64,000 bases of DNA from Halomonas sp. Its GTDB lineage: Bacteria > Pseudomonadota > Gammaproteobacteria > Pseudomonadales > Halomonadaceae. Below are positions 43,081-52,606 of the stretch, in pieces. Location: the NCBI RefSeq assembly GCF_017983445.1, contig NZ_JAGOBJ010000010.1, positions 62,001-126,000 of the forward strand. The letters run 5' to 3'. Position 1 is the first letter of the stretch, and every line of letters begins with the position of its first letter. The notes beneath the pieces were generated by a model that was not told the origin of the DNA, searched no databases, and worked only from the letters and a program-made list of their open reading frames with translations. A program made the position numbers and the translations under genes.

Positions 43081-44014
43081 AGCTCATCAGCCGCTGATAG
43101 CGACGCTCAAGCAAAGCGTCGGTATCAAGCGCCTGCAGGCGTTCAAGGCTTGCGGTAACGGTTTCTTTAACGCACTCAGCGGTCGTGACCGGATGACGAT
43201 GCGCGCCGCCCAGCGGCTCCTTGATCAACCCATCCACAAAGCCAAGCTCTTTGAGGCGCTCTGCGGTGATGCCCATGGCCTGGGCCGCATCAGAGGCTTT
43301 TTCAGCGCTTTTCCATAAAATGGATGCACAGCCTTCCGGTGAAATAACCGAGTAAGTGGAGTACTGCAGCATGTTCAGCTCATCACATACCCCGATTGCC
43401 AGCGCCCCACCCGAGCCGCCTTCACCGACGACGGTTGAGATAATCGGCGTCTTTAAACGCGACATGACCGCCAGGTTGTAGGCAATCGCTTCACTCTGAC
43501 CACGCTCTTCCGCATCAATCCCCGGATAAGCACCGGGGGTATCGATAAAGGTTAAAATCGGCATCTTGAAGCGCTCGGCCATTTCCATCAGGCGGCACGC
43601 TTTGCGGTAACCTTCGGGGCGCGGCATACCAAAGTTACGGCGCACCTTCTCTTTTACATCGCGTCCTTTCTGATGACCGATTACCATCACCGGCTTATCG
43701 TTCAAGCGCGCAACGCCCCCGACCAGCGCGGCGTCATCAGCGAAGTTACGGTCGCCGTGCAGCTCGTCAAAGTCGCTGAACATGTGTTCAAGATAATCCA
43801 GCGTATAAGGGCGCTGAGGGTGGCGCGATAGCTGAGAGACCTGCCAGGGAGTCAAATCCTTGAAGATCGATTCTGTCAGCTTACGACTTTTCTCCTCCAG
43901 CCGAGATATCTCATCGGAGAGATTAACGCTATCGGAGCTGACCAAACGCAGCTCCTCAATTTTTGCCTGAAGTTCAGCAATGGGCTGTTCAAAATCGAGA
44001 TAATTAGGATTCAT
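43061..44014 (-). CDS. accA: Acetyl-CoA carboxylase carboxyltransferase subunit alpha
   Basis: A 317-residue crotonase-fold subunit that works with AccD to make malonyl-CoA. The opening [19 protein letters not shown] is the standard start; the longer frame upstream is rejected. The [13 protein letters not shown] oxyanion-hole motif is intact. Upstream lies dnaE, downstream tilS. Confidence 0.95.
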   Translation of the reverse strand: MNPNYLDFEQPIAELQAKIEELRLVSSDSVNLSDEISRLEEKSRKLTESIFKDLTPWQVSQLSRHPQRPYTLDYLEHMFSDFDELHGDRNFADDAALVGGVARLNDKPVMVIGHQKGRDVKEKVRRNFGMPRPEGYRKACRLMEMAERFKMPILTFIDTPGAYPGIDAEERGQSEAIAYNLAVMSRLKTPIISTVVGEGGSGGALAIGVCDELNMLQYSTYSVISPEGCASILWKSAEKASDAAQAMGITAERLKELGFVDGLIKEPLGGAHRHPVTTAECVKETVTASLERLQALDTDALLERRYQRLMSYGAPAA

Positions 44015-44047
44015 CGGCTCTGCCTGTAAACTGCCTAAAAAAATAAG

Positions 44048-44082
44048 CCTTGTCGAAACGAGCATCTCTTGTCGAAACGAGC
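44048..44082. repeat. Tandem duplication upstream of accA
   Basis: CTTGTCGAAACGAGCA occurs at 44048-44063 and again at 44067-44082, a 19-base period, 34 bases before the accA start. Each copy contains a TCG/CGA dyad. Confidence 0.8.
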
Positions 44083-44170
44083 AAATAATTAGGAGCATTA
44101 TCGCATCCTGGCCCTGCCACGCAAGGTAATGCCCGTTCAATTAAATTACCCAACCGTTTAACGATCAGGT

Positions 44171-47100
44171 TTAGCGATAGCGTAACTGGACGCCCGCCTG
44201 CCCTTCTACCTCGCGAAGTGCAAGCAGCAGATCATCGCTGGGAGCAACCTTCCACTCCTCTGCAAGCTCTAACCAGCCAACCGCCTCTTCATGACGATAC
44301 TGCACACGTACCGGCAAACCTTCATTGTTGCGGTAAGGTGTCAGACCATCGCGCAGGGTTTCAACCAAACGACCGTTGATACGCCCGGCGTCCAGCGCAA
44401 GCTCGACCGCCTGGCCATAGCGGATGCGCGCCGTGACCATGGGAGTTACGTCTTTACCGCGCAGGCGTAAACCGCCTGAAAAGTCGTCGCTTGAAACTTC
44501 ACCTTCAACGATCAATACCTGATCAGCCTCTATCTGACCCCGCAACTGATCGAAAAGCTCACCAAACAGCGAGGCCTCGATACGCCCGGTGCGGTCATCC
44601 AGAGTGATAAACGCCATGGTATCGCCACGCTTGGACTTCATGGTACGCATGGCGACCACCAGCCCGGCCACCCGTTGGGGCTCGCGGGAGGGTTTTAAAT
44701 CGCTGATCCGAGTCGATACGAAGCGCTTTAATTCACGCTCGTACTCATCAATGGGGTGCCCGGTAAGATAAAGCCCCAGAGTATCTTTTTCACCTGAAAG
44801 ACGCTCGCGGTCGGTCCATTCCCGCACACCGAGATATTCAGCGTAGACGTTGACCTCTTCATCCTCGTCTTCGGCGAAGGCCTCGCCGAACATGTCCAGC
44901 ATCCCTAAGCTCTGGTTGGCATGGTTTTGGGCGGCCGCTTTCAGGGCGTCTTCCATTGAGGCTGCCAACACAGCGCGGTTAGGACCGAGGCTGTCGAGCG
45001 CGCCTGAGCGAATCAGCGCCTCAAGCGTGCGCTTGTTCATCCGCTTGGGGTCAAGCCGACGGCAGAAATCGAACAGGTCGGTGAACGGCCCGCCGGTTTC
45101 CCGCGCCTCGACAATCGCGCCAATTGGCCCCTCGCCCACCCCGCGAATCGCCCCCAGGCCGTAAACCACGCGCCCTTCGGTATCCACGGTAAATTTGTAG
45201 CCGCCTACATTAACGTCTGGCGGCGTCACGGTCAGCTTGAGGTTGCGGCACTCCTCGATTAACAGCACCACTTTATCCAGGTTGTCCATCTCGGTAGACA
45301 TAACCGCGGCCATAAACGGCCCTGGATAGTGAGCTTTCAGCCACGCGGTCTGGTAAGACACCAGCGCGTAGGCGGCAGAGTGCGATTTGTTGAAGCCGTA
45401 GCCGGCGAATTTCTCTACCAGATCGAAGATGTTACCGGCCAGATTCTTGTCGATACCGTTGGCCGCACAACCTTCCATGAAGCCGTCGCGCTGCTTGGCC
45501 ATCTCCTCGGGCTTTTTCTTACCCATCGCCCGGCGCAGCATATCTGCCTGGCCCAGCGAGTAGCCCGCCATTACCTGGGCGATCTGCATGACCTGTTCTT
45601 GGTAAAGAATAATACCGTAGGTAGGCGACAGCACCGGTTTTAACAGGTCGTGCTGATAATCCGGGTGTGGATAAGATACTTCGGCACGGCCATGCTTACG
45701 GTTGATGAAGTCATCAACCATGCCTGACTGTAGCGGGCCGGGGCGAAACAGGGCCACCAGGGCGATCATGTCATCCAGCGAGTCTGGCAGAAGGCGCTTG
45801 ATCAGCTCCTTCATGCCACGGGATTCCAGCTGGAAAACGGCCGTGGTTTCAGCACGCTTGAGCATCTCAAACGTTTTGCCATCATCCAGCGGAATCGCAT
45901 CGATGTTCAGCGGTTCCTGGCCATTCACGCCGCGAACCTTATCGACCATTTCAAGCGCCCAGTCGATAATGGTCAGCGTACGCAGGCCCAGGAAGTCGAA
46001 CTTGACCAGACCCGCGTCTTCGATATCGTTTTTATCGAACTGAACCACCAGCCCGTTGCCGTTTTCATCGCACAATAACGGCGAGAAATCGGTCAGCTTG
46101 GTAGGCGCGATAACCACGCCGCCCGCGTGCTTGCCGGTGCCGCGCGTCGTGCCCTCAAGCTTGAGGGCCATTTCCCAGATCTCTTCGGCTTCTTCGTCGT
46201 TGGCAATGAACTCTTTAAGCGCAGGTTCCTGCTCGATCGCCTTGCCAAGCGTCATGCCCACTTCAAACGGGATCAGTTTGGAGAGTTTGTCACCCAATGA
46301 ATAGGGGCGCCCCTGGGCCCGCGCCACGTCGCGCACCACGGCTTTTGCCGCCATGGTGCCAAAAGTAACGATCTGCGATACCGCGTCACGTCCGTAGCGC
46401 TCGGCCACGTACTCGATCACCTTGTCGCGTTTTTCCATGCAGAAATCGACGTCAAAGTCGGGCATGGAGACACGCTCAGGGTTCAAAAAGCGCTCAAACA
46501 GCAGGTCGTAGCCGATCGGATCAAGGTCAGTGATCTTTTGCGCGTAGGCGACCAGAGAGCCCGCACCGGAACCCCGCCCTGGCCCTACCGGCACGCTGTT
46601 ATCCTTGGCCCACTGGATGAAGTCCATTACGATCAGGAAGTAACCTGGAAAGCCCATCTGGATGATGACGTTAAGCTCAAACTCAAGCCGATCGCGGTAA
46701 CGCTGATCAATTTCCTTGTATTCGTCGCTATCGCGCGGGTAGCGCTCGGCAGGAAACAGGAAGTCCAGACGATCCGTCAGGCCGTCGTGGGAGACCTTAC
46801 GAAAAAACTCATCCTGGGTCATGCCTTCGGGGATTTCGAACTCGGGCAAAAATATCTCGCCCAGGCGCACATCCACACTGCAGCGCTCGGCAATCATAAC
46901 GCTGTTTTCAAGCGCCTCGGGAATATCCGAGAACAGCGCCGCCATCTCGTCCGGGCTTTTCAGATACTGCTCTTCGGTGTAGCGGCGCTCGCGACGCGGG
47001 TCATCCAACGCTTTACCTTCACCAATCGCCACCCGCGTTTCATGCGCCCAGAAGTCATCCCTTTCCAGAAAGCGTACATCGTTGGTGGCTACCACTGGCG

Positions 47101-47677
47101 TGCCGGTCTCGATGGCAAGCTTGACGCTGGCATGTACACACGCCTCTTCAAGCGGGCGCCCGGTACGAATCAGCTCCAGATAGAAACGATCCGGAAAGGC
47201 AGCCTGCCACTCTTCAAGCAGCTGACGCGCTTCACGTTCATGATCAGAAAGCAGGTGGCGACCAATCTCGCCCTCCCGCGCACCGGAAAGCGCGATCAGG
47301 CCTTCACTTTGTTCAAGCACCCAGCACTTGTCCAAAATGGCTTTCCCTTGGCGCTGACCGTGGGTCCAGCCCTTGGAGATCAGCTCGGTCAGGTTACGGT
47401 AGCCGACGTCATTCATCGCCAGCAGCGTTATACGGTAAGGGTGAGACTCATCGTGAGGGTTACACAGCCACAAGTCGCTGCCGATGATCGGTTTGAGCCC
47501 CGCGCCCTGTGCGGCTTTGTAAAATTTGACCAGGCCAAATAAATTGGTTTCGTCAGTGAGCGCAAGCGCAGGCATGGCGCGATCAAAGGTGGTACTGACC
47601 AATGACTTAAGTTTTACCAAGCCGTCGACCAGGGAGTATTCACTGTGCAAACGTAGATGAACAAACGGTACCGTCAT
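44171..47677 (-). CDS. dnaE: DNA polymerase III subunit alpha
   Basis: An 1168-residue replicative polymerase. An N-terminal PHP domain ([16 protein letters not shown]) is followed by the C-family palm with catalytic aspartates in [13 protein letters not shown] near residue 405. The fingers, the clamp-binding region (about 915, [11 protein letters not shown]) and an OB fold (about 1000) follow. Length is near that of E. coli DnaE (1160). Its ribosome-binding region is inside an 11-base tandem duplication. Confidence 0.96.
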   Translation of the reverse strand: MTVPFVHLRLHSEYSLVDGLVKLKSLVSTTFDRAMPALALTDETNLFGLVKFYKAAQGAGLKPIIGSDLWLCNPHDESHPYRITLLAMNDVGYRNLTELISKGWTHGQRQGKAILDKCWVLEQSEGLIALSGAREGEIGRHLLSDHEREARQLLEEWQAAFPDRFYLELIRTGRPLEEACVHASVKLAIETGTPVVATNDVRFLERDDFWAHETRVAIGEGKALDDPRRERRYTEEQYLKSPDEMAALFSDIPEALENSVMIAERCSVDVRLGEIFLPEFEIPEGMTQDEFFRKVSHDGLTDRLDFLFPAERYPRDSDEYKEIDQRYRDRLEFELNVIIQMGFPGYFLIVMDFIQWAKDNSVPVGPGRGSGAGSLVAYAQKITDLDPIGYDLLFERFLNPERVSMPDFDVDFCMEKRDKVIEYVAERYGRDAVSQIVTFGTMAAKAVVRDVARAQGRPYSLGDKLSKLIPFEVGMTLGKAIEQEPALKEFIANDEEAEEIWEMALKLEGTTRGTGKHAGGVVIAPTKLTDFSPLLCDENGNGLVVQFDKNDIEDAGLVKFDFLGLRTLTIIDWALEMVDKVRGVNGQEPLNIDAIPLDDGKTFEMLKRAETTAVFQLESRGMKELIKRLLPDSLDDMIALVALFRPGPLQSGMVDDFINRKHGRAEVSYPHPDYQHDLLKPVLSPTYGIILYQEQVMQIAQVMAGYSLGQADMLRRAMGKKKPEEMAKQRDGFMEGCAANGIDKNLAGNIFDLVEKFAGYGFNKSHSAAYALVSYQTAWLKAHYPGPFMAAVMSTEMDNLDKVVLLIEECRNLKLTVTPPDVNVGGYKFTVDTEGRVVYGLGAIRGVGEGPIGAIVEARETGGPFTDLFDFCRRLDPKRMNKRTLEALIRSGALDSLGPNRAVLAASMEDALKAAAQNHANQSLGMLDMFGEAFAEDEDEEVNVYAEYLGVREWTDRERLSGEKDTLGLYLTGHPIDEYERELKRFVSTRISDLKPSREPQRVAGLVVAMRTMKSKRGDTMAFITLDDRTGRIEASLFGELFDQLRGQIEADQVLIVEGEVSSDDFSGGLRLRGKDVTPMVTARIRYGQAVELALDAGRINGRLVETLRDGLTPYRNNEGLPVRVQYRHEEAVGWLELAEEWKVAPSDDLLLALREVEGQAGVQLRYR

Positions 47678-47682
47678 GACAC

Positions 47683-47704
47683 TCTCGGTAAAATCTCGGT
47701 AAAA
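47683..47704. repeat. 11-bp perfect tandem pair at the dnaE ribosome-binding site
   Basis: TCTCGGTAAAA is repeated twice without mismatch. On the minus strand each copy supplies a CCGAGA element; the nearer one lies a few bases before the dnaE ATG (47677). Confidence 0.85.
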
Positions 47705-47747
47705 AGAAATGAACGCAAATTAACGTAATCTAGCCTGACGCCAGTGC

Positions 47748-48365
47748 TTACATTAGCGCCAGCTGACGCTGAACGGGAGCAAAGCTTCGGCGATGCTCCT
47801 CAAGCGGCCCGTGAGCCATTAGCGCCTCAAGGTGCTGTTTGGTTGGGTAGCCTTTATGACGCGCAAAACCATACTCAGGATAGCGCATATCCAACGCGAC
47901 CATCTGGGCATCGCGTGCGACCTTGGCAAGAATCGACGCCGCGGCAATGGCGGGATGGCGCGCATCGCCTTTGACCACCGCTTGCCCCGGCAAAATATGT
48001 CCCGGCAATCGGTTACCGTCTACCAGCAAATATTCGGCAGCAGGGGCTAAACCATCGATCGCGCGGCGCATTGCCAAGTGCGTGGCGTGGTAGATATTAA
48101 GCTGATCGACTTCGGCTGCACTTGCCTCAGCGACGACAAACGCCAACGCCTGCTCACGAATCAGCAGGTCTAGCGCTTCACGCTTACGGGCCGTAAGCTT
48201 TTTGGAGTCGGTCAGACCGTCAATCGGGCGCATAGGGTCAAGAATCACCGCCGCAGCCACGACACTTCCGATTAATGGCCCACGTCCAACCTCATCGACT
48301 CCGGCTAAGCGCTCGCCTACATAGGTAATTTCAAGCGGCGGAAAGTCGTCTGGCTTAGCTGGCAT
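47748..48365 (-). CDS. rnhB: Ribonuclease HII
   Basis: A 205-residue enzyme that cuts RNA in RNA/DNA hybrids, including single ribonucleotides in DNA. The [12 protein letters not shown] motif supplies two acidic residues. ATG 48365 is preferred because GGAGA lies six bases before it; the ATG at 48371 is too close to that site. It overlaps the end of lpxB by 11 bases. Confidence 0.94.
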   Translation of the reverse strand: MPAKPDDFPPLEITYVGERLAGVDEVGRGPLIGSVVAAAVILDPMRPIDGLTDSKKLTARKREALDLLIREQALAFVVAEASAAEVDQLNIYHATHLAMRRAIDGLAPAAEYLLVDGNRLPGHILPGQAVVKGDARHPAIAAASILAKVARDAQMVALDMRYPEYGFARHKGYPTKQHLEALMAHGPLEEHRRSFAPVQRQLALM

Positions 48366-49527
48366 GGTCATTCTCCAGTAACTGACCTAACGCGATAGCG
48401 GTTACCGCCTCAGCGGCGCGGCGGCTGGCATCGCGCTGCAGGTTGGCATGCATCGTGGCAAAGCGGGCCTCTAACGCCAGGCGTGCTTCATCATTGCTAA
48501 GCAGCTCATGAAGCTGGTCCGCAATGGCCAGAGGCGTCGCCGACTCCTGGATAAGTTCGGGCACGACACTCTGCTGGGCGATCAGATTGGGCAGTGATAC
48601 CCACTGGGTTTTCACCATACGCTTGGCAAGCCAATGCGTGGCGGGTGCCATCTTGTACGCAACCAGCATCGCCCGGTGACACAACATGGCTTCAAGCGCG
48701 GCGGTGCCGGACGCCAACAGTACGGCATCACTGGCAACCATCGCCTCTCGCGCCTGGCCATTCAAAAGCTCAACACGCTCGGCAAGGGTTGGGTAGTGAG
48801 ACAAAAGTACTTTAATTTCATCATGGCGCAGCGCCGAGGCGGCCGGAATCACAACCTTTAGCGTGGCATGGCGCTCGCACAGCAGCTCAGCGGCGGCTAA
48901 AAACGTATGGCCCAAAAAGCGTATTTCGTTGCCCCGCGAGCCAGGCAATAATGCGAGCACCGGCGCGTTTTGATCAAGGCCGAGCGCCTGACGCGTTGCA
49001 ACGCGATCGTTTTCAAGCGGTAGCTCATCAGCAAGCGGATGTCCCACAAAAACAACGGGAACGTTGTGGTGACGGTAAAAGTCCGCCTCAAAGGGTAGCA
49101 GAGTGAGCATACCATCAACAGATTTGGCGATGCCTTTCACCCGCCCCTGGCGCCACGCCCAAACAGAGGGGCTGACATAGTGGGCCGTTTTGATGCCTGC
49201 GTTACGCAGCTGTTTTTCCAGGCCGAGCGTAAAGTCCGGCGCATCGATACCCACCATGATATCCGGCTGCCAGTCGAGCGCTTCGCGACGTAGCGTGCGG
49301 CGCACGCTCATCAGCTCAGGCAGGTGCTTGATGACTTCGACAATCCCCATGACCGAAAGCGTTTCCAGGGGAAAGCGGCTTTGCATGCCTTCGGCGATCA
49401 TGCGTGGGCCACCGATGCCTCGAAACTCAACCCCGGGATGGCGCGCCTTTAGCGCACGCATCAGGCCGGCGCCGAGGATATCTCCCGACAGCTCCCCCGC
49501 CACCAGATAAACGCGCTGCAACGTCAT
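48355..49527 (-). CDS. lpxB: Lipid-A-disaccharide synthase
   Basis: A 390-residue GT19 glycosyltransferase that joins UDP-diacylglucosamine and lipid X. The opening [18 protein letters not shown] and the [10 protein letters not shown] motif are typical. ATG 49527 gives the normal N-terminus; the frame is open further upstream through a repeat coding Asn-Tyr-Val-His-Ala units, but it has no good start there. No strong ribosome-binding site precedes the ATG, so translation may depend on coupling with lpxA. Confidence 0.94.
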   Translation of the reverse strand: MTLQRVYLVAGELSGDILGAGLMRALKARHPGVEFRGIGGPRMIAEGMQSRFPLETLSVMGIVEVIKHLPELMSVRRTLRREALDWQPDIMVGIDAPDFTLGLEKQLRNAGIKTAHYVSPSVWAWRQGRVKGIAKSVDGMLTLLPFEADFYRHHNVPVVFVGHPLADELPLENDRVATRQALGLDQNAPVLALLPGSRGNEIRFLGHTFLAAAELLCERHATLKVVIPAASALRHDEIKVLLSHYPTLAERVELLNGQAREAMVASDAVLLASGTAALEAMLCHRAMLVAYKMAPATHWLAKRMVKTQWVSLPNLIAQQSVVPELIQESATPLAIADQLHELLSNDEARLALEARFATMHANLQRDASRRAAEAVTAIALGQLLENDHAS

Positions 49528-49586
49528 GACCGAATGAACATAGTTAGCATGAACATAGTTAGCATGAACATAGTTAGCATGGACAT
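49524..49586 (-). other. Repeat-coded 20-codon mini-ORF linking lpxA to lpxB
   Basis: An ATG two bases after the lpxA TAA opens a frame of 20 codons built from the 15-base repeat (Met-Phe-Met-Leu-Thr units). Its TGA overlaps the lpxB ATG as ATGA. Every unit offers two more in-frame ATG codons. It could let ribosomes ending at lpxA restart and pass on to lpxB. Translation is not shown. Confidence 0.45.
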
Positions 49587-49593
49587 AGTTAGC
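49534..49593. repeat. 15-bp tandem repeat (four units) between lpxA and lpxB
   Basis: ATGAACATAGTTAGC occurs at 49534-49548, 49549-49563 and 49564-49578 without change, then at 49579-49593 with one mismatch. The last unit contains the lpxA TAA. The period is a multiple of three, so copy-number changes keep all frames. Confidence 0.95.
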
Positions 49594-50356
49594 GGGTAAT
49601 ACCGCGAGTTGAACGCTCGATAGAAGCGGCAAAATGAGCCACTTCCTCGATATCAAACCGCGTGCGCATCTCGTCAAGCGCCTGCTCAACGGTCAGTCCC
49701 TGGCGATATACCATTTTATAGGCAGTGCTCAGGGCATTAACCGCCTCACGACTGAACCCGCGCCGCTTCAAGCCCACCAGGTTAAGGCCACGGGCTTCCG
49801 CTGGGTTACCGTTGATCATTATGTAGGCAGGAGTATCTTTGGTGATGATTGACCCGCCGCCAGCCATGGCATGATCGCCAAAATGGCAGAATTGGTGTAC
49901 GGCAGAAAGACCGCCCAAAATAGCGAAATCACCCAGCGTTACGTGGCCCGCCAAGGTTACCTGGTTGGCAAGAATACAGTCATTGCCGATCACACAGTCG
50001 TGGCCTACGTGGACATACGCCATAAACAGATTACGCGAGCCGATCGTGGTTTCACTACGATCCTGTACCGTACCGCGATGCAGCGTGACACCCTCACGCA
50101 CCACGTTATCGTCGCCCATTACCAGGCGGGTGGGTTCGCCAGCATACTTTTTATCCTGGCAATCCTCGCCTACCGAGGCGAACTGAAAAATGCGCGTGCG
50201 CTTACCTAGTACTGTGGGGCCTTTAACCACCACGTGTGGGCCAATTACGGAGCCTTCGCCGATGGTGACGTCAGGCCCAATAACACTAAAAGGACCAACC
50301 TCGACGTCATCAGCAAGCTGCGCCGTCGGGTCGACCAAAGCAGTAGGATGTATCAA
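49589..50356 (-). CDS. lpxA: UDP-N-acetylglucosamine acyltransferase
   Basis: A 255-residue left-handed beta-helix enzyme that starts lipid A synthesis. Hexapeptide repeats fill residues about 1-190 and the AYVHVGHD motif carries the catalytic histidine. The start is TTG at 50356 ([12 protein letters not shown] follows), with AGGAAGG four bases upstream. It overlaps the fabZ stop as TTGA. The longer upstream frame would lie inside fabZ and is rejected. Confidence 0.93.
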   Translation of the reverse strand: MIHPTALVDPTAQLADDVEVGPFSVIGPDVTIGEGSVIGPHVVVKGPTVLGKRTRIFQFASVGEDCQDKKYAGEPTRLVMGDDNVVREGVTLHRGTVQDRSETTIGSRNLFMAYVHVGHDCVIGNDCILANQVTLAGHVTLGDFAILGGLSAVHQFCHFGDHAMAGGGSIITKDTPAYIMINGNPAEARGLNLVGLKRRGFSREAVNALSTAYKMVYRQGLTVEQALDEMRTRFDIEEVAHFAASIERSTRGITR

Positions 50357-50796
50357 GCAACCTTCCTCTCGGCACAAATGATTTCTGCCTCGCAAGCAAG
50401 CTCCCCACCTACCGTTGCCCGGCAGGCAAACTTCCAAATCCCACGCTTTCCGCGGATAACGTTCGCTTGCAGAACCAGCTGGTCACCGGGCATGACGGGC
50501 CGCTTGAAACGCACATTATCGCTTCCTACAAGATAGTAAACATAACCATCGGCAGGAAGTTTGTTGACCGTTTTAAAACCTAGAATACCGCACACCTGAG
50601 CCAGTGCCTCAACGACAAGCACGCCGGGCATGATAGGGTGATGGGGGAAATGGCCGTTAAAAAAAGGCTCATTGATGCTAACATTTTTATACGCAACGAT
50701 GGATTCGCCCACGGTCAATTCCGTTACTCGATCCACCAGCAAAAACGGGTAGCGGTGGGGCAAGTACTCGCGAATTTCATTAATATCCATAACCAT
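50353..50796 (-). CDS. fabZ: 3-hydroxyacyl-ACP dehydratase FabZ
   Basis: A 147-residue hot-dog-fold dehydratase of fatty acid elongation. The catalytic histidine and glutamate are in [23 protein letters not shown] seven bases upstream selects ATG 50796; ATG 50790 is an alternative. It sits in the conserved lpxD-fabZ-lpxA-lpxB order, which links the 3-hydroxyacyl pool to lipid A. Confidence 0.95.
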   Translation of the reverse strand: MVMDINEIREYLPHRYPFLLVDRVTELTVGESIVAYKNVSINEPFFNGHFPHHPIMPGVLVVEALAQVCGILGFKTVNKLPADGYVYYLVGSDNVRFKRPVMPGDQLVLQANVIRGKRGIWKFACRATVGGELACEAEIICAERKVA

Positions 50797-50945
50797 CGAA
50801 ACGACCTCTAAAAAGACAAAAGGCCTGAGTAGCATCAGGCACGCACCAGCACACGGCTGGTCAAAAGGCAGTGAATTATAACCTGTGGCTTTGAAGCCTC
50901 AAATTACTTGCCCAGTAATTAGCAGGACCTTGATTAATAGGACCT

Positions 50946-51983
50946 TTACGTATCACGTGTATTTTTTTCCATGCGCAACAAACGCTTGGCAATATCATCT
51001 AGCTGCTTAAAGCGCACTGCATTTTTACGCCATTGCGAGTTAGCCATGGCCCCAGTGCCTGAAGAGTACACGCCCGGCTTATGGATCGAATTGGTGACCA
51101 GGCTCATTCCGGTTACCTGCACGCCGTCACAAATCGTCAGGTGCCCAGACAAGCCAACGCCGCCACCCAGCATACAGTGCTTGCCTACCTGGGTGGACCC
51201 GGCAATGCCCACACAACCAGCAAGTGCGCTATGGGCGCCGATAATCACGTTATGGGCAATCTGCACCTGGCTATCGATCTTGACGTCATTGCCAATCAGG
51301 GTATTGCCCAGCGCGCCACGATCAATACTTGAACAACTGCCGACCTCGACATCATCACCCAGCACGACGCCGCCGAGCTGAGCAATCTTGTGCCAGCCTC
51401 CACCGTCGTGGGCAAACCCAAAGCCATCCCCGCCAATCACACAGCCGCTTTGCAAAATCACCCGTTTGCCGATAACAACACCATGGCACACGGTGACATT
51501 GGCATGCAGACGGGTTTTTTCACCTACAATGCTATCCGCCCCTATCACGCTACCTGCTCCAACGACCACATGATCGCCAAGCGTAACGCCCTCTTCCACT
51601 ACGGCATGGGCTTGAATCGAGACGCCCTTGCCCATTGTCACATTTTCGGCAACAACGGCAGTCGGATGCACACCGGGTTTATCACGCGCGGGTAAAGGAT
51701 CAAATAGCTGGGAAAGTTTGGCATAGCCCAGATAGGGGTTTTCCATCTCAAGCTTTGGCACCGGGCAGTTCTTGCCGTGCTCGGGGTGGAGCAGAACAGC
51801 AGCCGCCTGGGTGGTAGCCAAATCCTTGAGATAAGCCCGATTCGCTAAAAAAGCTACCTGATCAGGCTGGGCCTCTTTTAGCGTTGCCAACCCACGAATA
51901 GGCTTATCGGCGTCTCCGACAAAGGCGACTCCTAAGTGGCGAGCGATATCCGCAAGAGTGTGGTGGTGCAGTGCGTGCGTCAT
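50946..51983 (-). CDS. lpxD: UDP-3-O-acylglucosamine N-acyltransferase
   Basis: A 345-residue trimeric acyltransferase, third step of lipid A synthesis. An N-terminal uridine-binding domain (about 1-100) precedes hexapeptide repeats (about 105-310) and a C-terminal helix. The catalytic histidine is in the FGFAHDGGGWHKIAQLG segment. skp lies 57 bases upstream and fabZ downstream. Confidence 0.94.
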   Translation of the reverse strand: MTHALHHHTLADIARHLGVAFVGDADKPIRGLATLKEAQPDQVAFLANRAYLKDLATTQAAAVLLHPEHGKNCPVPKLEMENPYLGYAKLSQLFDPLPARDKPGVHPTAVVAENVTMGKGVSIQAHAVVEEGVTLGDHVVVGAGSVIGADSIVGEKTRLHANVTVCHGVVIGKRVILQSGCVIGGDGFGFAHDGGGWHKIAQLGGVVLGDDVEVGSCSSIDRGALGNTLIGNDVKIDSQVQIAHNVIIGAHSALAGCVGIAGSTQVGKHCMLGGGVGLSGHLTICDGVQVTGMSLVTNSIHKPGVYSSGTGAMANSQWRKNAVRFKQLDDIAKRLLRMEKNTRDT

Positions 51984-52040
51984 GGGAGCCCAACAAAACA
52001 GTGGTGCAGCATGGCCACACCGGCAGTCATTAAAAATTAA

Positions 52041-52547
52041 TTATAGCGAATCAAATATCTGGGTAACTTCGTTCGTCACATTGGGCAGATCCACAGACGA
52101 ATGCAGAACACCCTGAGGCTCAACCAGTACATCGATATTATGACGGCTCAACACTTGCTCAACCGCCTGCTCGAGCTTGGACTCAGCGCCTTCCAGGAAC
52201 TGCTGCTCGGAGTTCTGCTGCGCTTGCATCACTTCACGGCGCAGCTGCTCAAAGCGGGCACCCTTTTGCTGAAGCTCGGCAATCAGTGAGTCGCGCTGCG
52301 ACTGCGCCATGGTTTCGCCTTCACGCTGCAAACGTTCCTGCAACTGCTGAAGCTCATTGCCCAAGCCCTGCGCTTCACTCTGCTGGCTGCCAATCCGACC
52401 TTCCAACTGGCTCAACGAGGCTTGCGCAGACTGGGTATTCATTAACGCGGCCCGCCAATCCAGCACAGCTACTTCTGCAGCTACAGCATGGGCGGCCGGT
52501 AAAGCTATCGCACCGAACAGACACACAGCCGCTGTCAGTTTACGCAT
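52041..52547 (-). CDS. skp: OmpH/Skp family periplasmic chaperone
   Basis: A 168-residue protein with a signal peptide (about 1-23, AVAAE junction) and a long helical region rich in Gln and Glu, about 45-130, that forms the tentacle-like coiled coil of Skp trimers. It holds unfolded outer-membrane proteins for BamA, whose gene is directly upstream on the same strand. Length fits Skp (161 in E. coli). Confidence 0.9.
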   Translation of the reverse strand: MRKLTAAVCLFGAIALPAAHAVAAEVAVLDWRAALMNTQSAQASLSQLEGRIGSQQSEAQGLGNELQQLQERLQREGETMAQSQRDSLIAELQQKGARFEQLRREVMQAQQNSEQQFLEGAESKLEQAVEQVLSRHNIDVLVEPQGVLHSSVDLPNVTNEVTQIFDSL

Positions 52548-52606
52548 CGTGTTAACTCCTTGTCATCAAGCAGGGGCGCACCCGTCAGGTGCGCTCTATA
52601 GCAAAG

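Noticed and set aside
46056-46304. Several plus-strand frames inside the dnaE-lpxB cluster
   Set aside because: All overlap well-defined essential genes on the minus strand and show no family features.
46538-47542. 334-codon open frame on the plus strand opposite dnaE
   Set aside because: It is antisense to conserved DnaE coding sequence, has no recognisable domain and follows from codon bias of the real gene.
49528-49689. N-terminal extension of LpxB through the Asn-Tyr-Val-His-Ala repeat
   Set aside because: The extension lies partly inside lpxA and lacks a start with a ribosome-binding site; normal LpxB begins at 49527.
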